A model generated the notes under the pieces. That model was not told the origin of the DNA. It did no database searches and was given only the letters and a program-made list of their open reading frames with translations. The position numbers and the translations under genes are program-made. A stretch of DNA of 64,000 bases from Cyanodermella asteris (Eukaryota; Ascomycota; Lecanoromycetes; Ostropales; Stictidaceae): NCBI GenBank assembly GCA_900618795.1, contig UYJD01000011.1, positions 905,060-969,059 of the forward strand, written 5' to 3'. This document shows, one piece after another, positions 55,706 to 64,000 of this stretch (position 1 is its first letter; each line of letters begins with the position of its first letter).

Positions 55706-58700
55706 ATGCCGTTATTTTCGGGGCAAACCCCGGAGCATCAACTCGCAAATGCCATTGAGGTCTCTGCTGCTTCGTGGACAGAGGTGAAGCGTCTGCCTTG
55801 GGTCGAGTCGCTGGACCACGATCCGCGGCCGAGCCTGATATTGGACTTGAATTTAGTCGACTTCGAAAATGGTGTCTGGGGCCGTCTCTATACCAATGAG
55901 GCGTATCAAGCGATACCCAAGGCGTCTCTCAAATTTCGCTTTGACAAAAGGGACGAAAAACGGGCATTTACTGGCTCTACCAGAATGCAGGACTGGATCT
56001 TCGGCTCGGTCCCGTCGGGCACAGATCCGACCCCGACCGCAATAGAAGACGGCTGGATCGTCAGTAGAGTCACTATTCGAGGAAGATGGAGGCTAATTCA
56101 AGGCATCAACCTACAGAGCCTTGAGCAGCCACGCCCCGAGCAGATTGTCCTACCCGTGCCAGTAGCAATGCCCGGCATCTCAGATGGGTTGAAAACTCCC
56201 ACCCCCATTTCAAATTTGAAGAGTCCTGCCTCTCCCGGCGGAATCGCGCTCTCGCGGTCCGTGTCGGGAACCCGCAGCCCGCGAATTAATCCGGTGGATG
56301 AGCTCCATCGCCACCCGGTGCTAAAATGTGCGGACTGGTCCCAATCCTCTCTGGGGGCTCCAGAGACGTGGCCTCGATGGATGCAACAACTAATCGCCAC
56401 TGTCCTCAGTGATCCTGACCCCACCTTGGTCATCTTCCAGGACCGGGCAGTGGTTTACAACGACGCCGTGATACCGTTGATCAGCGCCAAACACCCTTCA
56501 GCACTTGGTAGCGACGCAGCTCTGGCATTTGAGGAATTATGGCCGTTCTTAGAACCGGTCGTCGACAACGTCAAAGTCACGTTCAAACACAAGAAGATCG
56601 AAAAAATGGCTCTGCCGATGGATAGAAGGGGTTATCTTGAGGAGACTCACTGGACGTTTACTCTGCTGCCTTTGTTCAACGACCAGGGTGTATGCGTGGG
56701 TGTGATCGATCGTTTTAGTGAAGTAACCTCGAGCGTTATGGCCGCTCGACGCCTCGATCAGCTCAACTTGATTGGGGAGAGGACAGCCGAGGCCGCGACT
56801 CTGGAAGAGCTGTGGTGCAAGATCATAGAAGTGATGGAACTGTAAGAACATGGCTCTCCTACAGGTTTACCGATCCAGTATATGTTAACAGCCGCAGGCA
56901 TCCGACAGACCATCCGTATGCGATGATCTACGCTGTTGAAGATGAGCGAGGCAGAATACCGACTGTATCATCAAGCTTCAAGGACTGGTCTCGGTTAAGC
57001 TGCATCCTGAAAGAGTCGGTCGGGATTAATGCAACGCTTCCCCGGTTTTCTAGATTCAAATTATCAGCTGAAAGCCACTTTTTGGTAAAAGTGCTTAGAG
57101 AGGCTTTGAACGAAGGGAAAGTTTCAATATTGAAAGCCTCGGACGGCACACTGCCGCAAGAGCTCCAACTGACAATCCCTGGTCGAGGCCACGACGACGA
57201 AGTGAACGCTGTCGTGGTATACCCAATCAAGCTTGGGGCTGACAAGGCAGTCGCAATACTTATCAAGGCACTGAATCCTCGTCGGCCGCTTGACGGAGAC
57301 CATTTGGCATTTGCAAAGCTTACGTCAAGAAGGTTTCATGATTCGTTTGCAAGGGTGTTCTTACCAGTCGAAGAGCGCCATTTCCGTGCCGAGGTCGAGC
57401 AAGCGGCAATGGAGCATTCAAATCTTGCACAGCAACTCCTCTTTCGAACACGGCAAGCCGAAGATGAAGCCGCTGCCTTTACTAAGCTCGCCGAGAACGC
57501 ACCAATTGGAATGTACATGTACTCACCGGAAGGCTTCCCAATTTACATCAACGACTATTACTTCGAAATGACGGGGCTGGAGCACGAAGGCTTTACAAAG
57601 TTTACCTGGGTGAACGGAATTCATCCCGACGATAGAGAGGCGCTCATGGGACATTGGCACCGGCTGTACGACGAGAAGGCCGCTGCAACCTTTGAATTTC
57701 GGATGAACAAATCTTATATAACAACGGGTCAAGACGGGACAGAGGTAGCAACAGACGCATGGGCGTTGGCCTCTGCATTTCCTCAACTCGACTCAGATGA
57801 CCAGGTCATCAATATCGTGGGATGGCAGATCGACATCAGCTCTCAAAAGTGGGCGGAAGCCTTACAAAAGGAGCGCCTGAAGGACGCTCTCGAAAGCCGA
57901 GCACAGGCACACCGGTTCATTGACATGGTCAGCCATGAGTGCAGGAACCCACTTAGTGCCATCCTGCAATTGGCCGACGGCATATTGACGTCGCTCAGCG
58001 CAGTCGAAACCTCTTCCAGCATGCAGCAGGAATTTTTGCGTGAAGCGATCGAGACGGTCCAGGATTCCGCACAAACAATTGTTCTCTGTGCACAACATCA
58101 GAAGAGGATCGTCGACGACATTCTCACCGTTTCTAAGCTTGACGGCAATCACTTGATCATCACACCAGACAGGGCAGATCCCGTGGCGCTCGTTCATCGC
58201 GTCTTGAAGATGTATGATGCCGAGCTGGACTCGGACTCGATCAAAAGCGAGGTTGTTATTCTTCCAGGTTACCGAAATCTCGGCATCGACCATGTCCTCT
58301 TGGATCCGAGCCGTACTCTGCAGGTGCTCATCAACCTCGTTACGAACGCCATCAAGTTTACAGCTCCGTCGAAAAAGCGCACGGTCGCCGTTCAGATTGA
58401 TGCATCGAGACGACGGCCCGCCATGGGCCTTGGCGACACAACGTTTGTACCTCAACGCACCGCTCGTCTCTCTCCCACTGCAACACATCCCGACTGGTCT
58501 ACTGGACGTGATCTGTACATTCAGTTCGCCGTACAAGACACTGGTCGTGGTATGAGCCCAGCAGAGATCAAGAAACTCTTCGAACGCTTTACACAGGCAT
58601 CGCCACGTACACACATCAAGTACGGTGGAAGCGGTCTGGGCCTCTTCATTTCTCGGCAGCTTACCGAGCTGCAAGGTGGTCAGATTGGTGTTTCTTCGAA

Positions 58701-59421
58701 GCTGGGCTCTGGAAGTACATTTGCTTTCTACATTCTCGCACGCACGTCCGCCGATCCCCATAAGACGTCGCTGACGCCGGTCTACACGCCAGGACCCGCA
58801 AGCAATGGCAGCGAGGGTCAAAGCACAGAATACCCGTTCCCGCAAGTCCCTGGTCAGACACCAACCAGTGCCGCGAGTCTGGGGCCGTCTGACACGGGCA
58901 CATCCACAACTTCGCCTACACCAATTGCTGCCACTGCTTCGCTGCTGTCTCCGCCACCGGCAGCCGCAGCTGTCCTCCCACCTGACCTGCACGTTCTTGT
59001 GGTAGAAGACAACATTATCAATCAAAAAGTGATGGCCAAACAGCTTAGGAGTCTTGGCTGCACTGTGCATGTCGCCAACCACGGAGGCGAGGCTCTCGAA
59101 TTCCTCAAACGCAGCGTCTTTGCCGTCTTCCCACCGTTCGTCTGTGGCGAACAAGACCACAAACTCGACATCATCCTCATGGACATTGAGATGCCAGTCA
59201 TGGACGGCATGACGTGCGTGCGTGAGATACGGGGTATGGAAAGAAGGGGCGAGCTGAACGGGCACGTACCCGTGATTGCGGTCACGGCAAATGTCAGAGA
59301 TGCGCAGCAGGCGGATGCGACCAGGGAAGGAATGGATCAGGTTGTGACTAAGCCATTCCGGATCCCAGAATTGGTGCCCAAGATGCTTGAGCTGGTTGCT
59401 TCTGCAAAGGGACGGAAATGA
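55706..59421 (+). CDS. PAS-domain hybrid histidine kinase with receiver domain
   Basis: Two exons (55706-56841, 56892-59421). The 50-bp phase-2 intron joins two long frames that would otherwise look like separate genes, giving 1,221 aa. The N-terminal about 380 residues form a PAS/GAF-like sensor part. A second GAF-like region follows (about 385-520). A PAS domain lies at about 575-700 (ENAPIGMYMYSPEG, ending VGWQIDISSQK). The kinase core has the H-box MVSHECRNPLSAIL (His about 726), N-box LINLVTNAIKF (about 858), G1 DTGRGMS (about 928) and G2 GGSGLGLFIS (about 956). After a Pro/Thr/Ala-rich linker comes the receiver LVVEDN (about 1079), phospho-acceptor Asp in ILMDIEMPVMDG (about 1142) and Lys in TKPF (about 1198). 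All phosphorelay residues are present. It probably feeds a Ypd1-Skn7/Ssk1 relay. No membrane helix, so a soluble sensor; the ligand is unknown. Confidence 0.93.
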
Positions 59422-60165
59422 GAGCTGACGGGTACTTTGGACGAACGGTATGGCATAATGGTAATATGCTCAGCATTGAGCTGGAGGGTCTTAATGAAGC
59501 TGCTGGTCAAGATTGGATAATGAAGCTACGAGAAAGCTCGAAAAGCGCCCGTTAGGAGTCAGAGCACAAAGCGATGGCTGCCGATTGGTCGGGTCACAGC
59601 TCGATGGTAGCTGCGCTGCGAGCCCATCTAGACTCTAATTGTCCTGTGACGTGAGTAAGCCGCTCATGGCTGGCCGAAGCCGGTGAGCGAAGCGACGTGA
59701 CATGGAGAAGATACCTTCGTTGAGCGCCTTGTGATACGTCACGCCAATACCTCCAAAGCAGACCAGGACTCGACCCAACGCCTTTCTGCAGAGGTTTCTG
59801 GTTGCGTCCAGTAGTGCAGTAGTGCAGTAGTGCAGTAGTACGAAAGGGCTCCAAGTCAGGACTCAAACTTGCCGAATTGGGGAAAGTGGCTGTTGTGACT
59901 GTGGAGCTGGTGACATCCGTTGCCTAGCTATGCACTCTCTGCGTATCACAGGGCGCGAGACAAGGGCTGAGTCCTGTTCTATCGAGGTAGGCACCGTAGC
60001 AAATCGTGACTCAAAGTCTGCAGCTATAAGACGCATCATCCGGGCCTCGCGAACCCTTCTGAAACCTCTCACAGCTTTTCAGAGAGCATCGGACGAGTCA
60101 GTGTTCGACCCAGCAAAATATCCCAGTCCACGCGCCCAGAAAATTCCCAACGCACTTCATACAAA
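59422..60165. other. Intergenic with an 8-bp tandem repeat
   Basis: About 740 bp, no gene. It contains the GTAGTGCA repeat listed separately. Confidence 0.5.
59810..59839. repeat. 8-bp tandem repeat (GTAGTGCA)n
   Basis: About three and a half head-to-tail copies of GTAGTGCA, ending in GTAGTACG. A short minisatellite likely to vary in copy number between isolates. Confidence 0.8.
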
Positions 60166-60618
60166 ATGAAGGCCACGCTTCTCTCCGTGCTGGCTCTCCC
60201 CGCCCTCTCACTCGCCGCCGGCTGCAACGACGACGACGAATACTGCCGGCTGACTGCCGAAGGCTGGAAACCCGCCGCTGCCAGCTACCTCGCCACCGCC
60301 CGGATCCTCTCCACGGACGCCCTGCAAAAGTTCTCCCAGGCCATCAACACCGCGGACTTTACGATCCCTTCCGCGCTGAGCGCCGCCGCCACCGCGGCCG
60401 CGGCGTTCGAGTCGGTCACGGGCGGCGACAGGCCCGTCGAATACACCCTCCTGAACGCCGAGATTTCGCAACTGCCCGCGGACGCGCGACAGCCGGCGCA
60501 GAGCATCGTGGCGCAGGCGCTCGCGCTGCAGAACGGTGCTGTTGCGCCGAGGCCGACGGATGTGGCTTTCGTGGCAGGCGCCGCTGCTGTTGTTGGTGTC
60601 GCCGGTCTTGTGCTGTGA
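60166..60618 (+). CDS. Small secreted or GPI-anchored protein
   Basis: 150 aa, single exon. The N-terminal signal peptide MKATLLSVLALPALSLAAG is cleaved near residue 18. The mature part has two cysteines close together (GCNDDDEYC), a helical Ala-rich body and a hydrophobic C-terminus (VAFVAGAAAVVGVAGLVL) ending at the stop, as in GPI-anchor signals. No catalytic motif and no known domain. The Ala-rich helical body could be a wall or surface protein, or a small effector-like protein. The GPI call is inference from the C-terminal tail. Confidence 0.72.
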   Translation: MKATLLSVLALPALSLAAGCNDDDEYCRLTAEGWKPAAASYLATARILSTDALQKFSQAINTADFTIPSALSAAATAAAAFESVTGGDRPVEYTLLNAEISQLPADARQPAQSIVAQALALQNGAVAPRPTDVAFVAGAAAVVGVAGLVL

Positions 60619-61101
60619 AGGGGGCCTAGACATGACATGGAAAAATGATGAACAGAGGAGAGAGTCATTTGATATGAGAAAACATGGTCTTGTTATCGAT
60701 AGCATGCATGTCGGTTATCATGCACGATATAATGGAATTGTACGATTGATGAACCTGAGAGACCCCTGCTGCTGCTAGCCTAGAGGAATGAGCATTGGCG
60801 ATGAGAGCCAGAGACTATCATGTTGATGTGCAAAGTCACTTTCGCAGTCGCAGTCGCAGGCACAGAAACTCGTAGGAGGCAAGATGATGGTCATAGCTCC
60901 GTGCTTCGTACAGTAGAATATCGCGGGACAAATAAGCTGTTCGTGGTTGGCCGGCGCGGTAGCAAGTTTTGCCGAGCAGCTCACTTCGACTGCACCATTC
61001 GAGATCCGTGACCTCAATACAGCAGCACTCTCCACTCAATTTCGCTTCACTCCCTTCCATTGACGACTACTCATATCTTCCTTCCGTGAGTAGTCAGCAA
61101 C
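60619..61101. other. Intergenic, no gene seen
   Basis: About 480 bp, with GCAGTC repeats near 60845-60858 and the presumed promoter of the complex I gene. Confidence 0.45.
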
Positions 61102-61826
61102 ATGGCCAACTTAGCCAAGCACATGGGCAAAAAGATTGCTGAGGTTCCCGGAGGGCTAGTCGGCGTCGAGAAGGTACCTTAGCACAAAACACACACCTCC
61201 AAGACTTTCTCGAAGCATTCCCGCTGACTTGGACCCAGAAATACACGGTCCAATCCCACGGTATCTGGGAGCGCATACGCCGCGCCTTCGCCGTCGACCC
61301 CGAACGCTCCAACGGCGTCCCTCTGAACCCTCAATTCCGCAACCCGACACCGGGCGGCAACGACCCGGCAAGCTACACGGATCCCGTCACGGTGCCCGCG
61401 GGCGACATTGCCGAGAACCCGTACTGGAAGCGAGACGTGCGCAGGTCGTACCCGAAGCTGAGCGTGATCGGGCAGGGCGACGTGGTGGGACTGTTGCAGT
61501 TGGGAAGCAAGGCGAATCCGAGGGCCGACGTGCCGTTGATCGGCGAAGCGGGCACGAAGCAGTTGGTTGCGACTAAAGAGGAGGGTGAGAAGGGACTGGC
61601 TGCGTACTTCAGCAAGGATGCAAAGGCCGTAGGGACAGCGGTATTGGGTCCCGATGGGTTACCACCTACGCCGACGGGGCATTTCGTGAAGGATTCCAAG
61701 GGACAGCGGCCTTATAACTTGGAGGGTGATATCTATGGCCCAGAGTAAGTACTGGCGGTTTTGAGAGACTACGTGATGGTAGATGCTGACTTCCTCCACA
61801 GGTACCCTTGCAGAGCTTTCGCATAG
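61102..61826 (+). CDS. NADH:ubiquinone oxidoreductase 21-kDa subunit (fungal complex I)
   Basis: Three exons (61102-61173, 61239-61744, 61802-61826; introns 65 and 57 bp) give 200 aa, matching the roughly 21-kDa size of the fungal subunit (Neurospora 21.3-kDa type). The N-terminus MANLAKHMGKKIAEVPGG lacks a clear presequence. The conserved central block reads SNGVPLNPQFRNPTPG, then DPVTVPAGDIAENPYWKRD and RRSYPKLSVIGQGDVVGLL. The last exon encodes only YPCRAFA after the split Glu codon, completing the C-terminal domain. It is an accessory subunit of mitochondrial complex I. The name is from remembered family motifs, not from a search. Confidence 0.85.
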
Positions 61827-62378
61827 AGACGAGGCATTGACGGAAATGACTGTACATATGTCTCTTTTGTCGCATTAGCAAGCATTGAATTTAAATCCAA
61901 TCCAACGACCTCGGCCTGCCTGGAAGCCTCACATTACTTGTGGCTGACGACGTTCCGATCGTTTGGTTGCAGCGTCTGAGTGACAATCAGCCATATATAT
62001 GCATATTCAGGGCGATCAATGATTCAGGGGCTCGGACCAGCTACAATGTGTCCAGATAGCGGAGCGTGAAAGCTGCCTACGGTATACAAGAAGCGGGCTT
62101 GGCGGGGTGGGCACCTAGAGCTTTGCTCATAACTTTTGACCTGGCATAGTACCTAGATCCCCAGCGACCACTCCTCGATACTTAGGTCAGCTGCTTGGAT
62201 ATGCACGCCCAATCTCTCGTCACAAAGCATGTTTGGCCTTTAGTGGATTCGAGCCGACGACACCGGGCAACCGGCAGCAGTTGTGTGCGTGAAGCACGGT
62301 GTTAGCTCGCTAGATGCTAGGCCACGGGGTCCTCTAATTACGGTCGTTCCTATTTCTTCGGCATCGTATATCCAAAGC
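61827..62378. other. Intergenic, no gene seen
   Basis: About 550 bp; no coding region. Presumed promoter of the RING gene. Confidence 0.45.
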
Positions 62379-64000
62379 ATGATGACAAGAGACAATCTCT
62401 CAGGGCAAAAGAAGGATGGTCACCTGCCCGGACAGCTGGACATGGTATTCGCGTGTTCGATCTGCGGTTCAACCTTACCTGAGGTCTACTCTAGCACAGA
62501 CACCTCGGAGCTCCTCAAAGATGGATCCGTGAAACAGATCGTGGATGGTCGAGAGCAAATCGACGGCACTGTCAACTTAATGTGGGCTGCCGACTGTGGG
62601 CATGTTCTGTGTCGAGACTGCCTTGGAAGCAACAGTGAGATTAATCGCAAATGTGTGCCAAGTTCTTTTGCTGAAAGCATTCTAGCCTTCGACATCCATG
62701 CTCAGGATGCAGTGCCGGAAGTGCGATGCCCGTCCTGTCCAGGACTCGATCGGAAGGTCAAGCTATATTTCATCAGGGGGTATCAGAAGGCCCAACGGCA
62801 CGAGCGCCTCCCAGACGGCATTTTCAAGAGCTTCGAAGATGTGGCAAGGGACCCTTCGGTCATGGTTCCGGAATCTATCAGAGTGCGCCCAGCGGCTTTC
62901 TTCCTGGTTCTCAGGCTGTACTGACATGTTCAGTTTCAATTCGTGCAGATCAGGCACTACGGTTTGCTGACTACGAAAGATCTTTACGCTGTCCAAAGAG
63001 AGTTGCGACAGACAGACAAACGCGAGGCCAAGATGAAGAAACAGATGGACACTCAAACGCAAGAGATAGCACAATTGAGAGAAGAGCTGGCGACGCAGAC
63101 TCGCGATATGGACGACTTACGAAACCGGAACGATCAGCTCAAAACCTCGATCAAGGGAGCTACCGATCTGGTTCTGTAAGTCAACTTGGATCCGAGCAGG
63201 ACGATTCCGAGCTGACGCAGACAGAGCCCTGAACGAAGCAGCCTCACAATTGGAGCAATTGGGCTTCGGAGTCTCAAGAGTCCACGATGTACTCCAGCCC
63301 TTTCGGCAGCACGTCCCTCAAGTACAGCCGAAACCGACCTTCATTGACATACCAGCTCGTCCAGCTATCCAGGCGCCGACTCCGCGGCCTAGCCTCAAAA
63401 GACCAGCGCCTTCACCCATAACAATGCCGTCAGCGAGCGGACAATATACAAGATCTTCCTTTAGCACCACTACGCCGCGACAAACAGACCTTGGCTTTCG
63501 TTCAAAGATACCGGATACGTCTTCCGGGGTGTTTGACAGAGTTCTGAGGTCGAATCAAATGTCTCGGCCATCATCGTATACTGGGCAAAACCAGGGCGTG
63601 GCAGCGGTGGAAGACTACGGCTCGCTCACCATGGCCCAACCAGTACCTCAGCGTTCCACGCCATCGAACCCGTTTCTCAAAAAGCCTCAGTCACGGCAGA
63701 CAAGCTATGAGCACCAAGCACCTCCTTCAACACACCATACGGTCAACGGAGCCGCGATGCTTGGCACCGGGGTTCAGAGATTGACGCTTACTCCAAGATT
63801 GAAGAGCAGCCCAGCGCGTACAAACTTTCCCATGATGCATCGCGATCCATTTGTGTCTCATCCGACACAGGCAGCTCAATCGCTATACGGCCACGCAAAC
63901 GCTATGGATGTTGACGCAGACTGTGCATGGACGGCGCCCCAGCGTTCTCCAGCAACGCCTATTCCTACTAGCCACTTCGTCAGACAAGCGAACCTGCACG
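62379..64000 (+). CDS. RING-finger / coiled-coil protein, 3'-partial
   Basis: The ATG at 62379 (MMTRDNLSGQ) starts a gene that runs past the window end. Exons: 62379-62634, 62686-62882, 62934-63175, 63225-64000. The RING-like part has CSIC at the start, then CGHVLCRDC and, after the first intron, RCPSC, so zinc pairs are C-x2-C ... C-x-H-x2-C-x2-C ... C-x2-C with a long insert. A conserved block after it (KLYFIRGYQ, ESIRFQFVQIRHYG) fits a RING family of filamentous ascomycetes. A coiled coil follows (about 62970-63175, KMKKQMDTQTQEIAQLREEL), then a Pro/Ser/Thr/Gln-rich disordered tail. Both first introns are 51 bp. The first has no stop and could be retained in frame. The RING-coil-tail layout recalls Zip3/HEI10 meiotic ligases, but that is only an analogy. 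Confidence 0.75.

Noticed and set aside
57862-59265. 467-codon open frame on the minus strand
   Set aside because: Exactly antisense to the kinase and receiver part of the hybrid histidine kinase; no domain of its own. A codon-bias shadow.
56812-59421. Second kinase half as a separate gene
   Set aside because: A 50-bp GTAAGA...AACAG intron joins it in frame to the 55706 frame within the sensor region, so it is one gene.
1-64000. CRISPR arrays, rRNA genes, prokaryotic-type operons
   Set aside because: None seen; the introns and gene families are eukaryotic.

Overview
The window is nuclear DNA from a filamentous ascomycete (Pezizomycotina). Genes carry short introns of about 44-70 bp with GT...AG ends and CTAAC/CTGAC-like branch sites. 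The gene set includes fungal-only families: a COT1-type NDR kinase, the chitin synthase export chaperone Chs7, Zn2Cys6 and bZIP-DUF3425 regulators, NLR/STAND and HET immune-type genes, and the fungal 21-kDa complex I subunit. A Dothideomycete is my best guess, from overall gene style only. All gene models were spliced by eye. There is one assembly gap (27687-27927, N).

Layout. (1) 1-11.7 kb is an accessory, immune-type island. It holds a NACHT-ankyrin NLR (5' end outside the window, one frameshift at a T run), small CorA-like and ankyrin debris, a broken SesB/NB-ARC/TPR NLR on the plus strand, an intact tail-to-tail relative on the minus strand whose hydrolase nucleophile is replaced and which ends in a ubiquitin-like domain, and a broken HET-domain gene. 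(2) 11.7-21 kb holds a secreted glyoxal-oxidase-type copper radical oxidase with three CBM18 chitin-binding modules, then two paralogous orphan genes, one with three introns and one without introns. (3) 21-32.8 kb holds the COT1/Cbk1 kinase, an Hst3/Hst4-like sirtuin, the gap with repeat-like flanks, an F-box/LRR-like protein and a DUF4112 membrane protein. (4) 34-46.4 kb is a dense housekeeping block: a Zn2Cys6 regulator, a bZIP-DUF3425 gene with an in-frame stop, ESCRT-III Vps2, mitofusin Fzo1, a Saf1-like F-box/RCC1 protein, a small membrane protein and a 3-methyladenine DNA glycosylase. (5) 46.4-53.4 kb is gene-poor, with one possible small gene. (6) 53.4-64 kb holds Chs7, a PAS hybrid histidine kinase, a small secreted/GPI-type protein, the 21-kDa complex I subunit, and a RING/coiled-coil gene running off the end.

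The most unusual item is the 468-aa protein at 7681-9272 (minus): a SesB-like alpha/beta hydrolase with Gly at the nucleophile position, fused to a ubiquitin-like tail. It shares its intron positions with the broken NLR that faces it.
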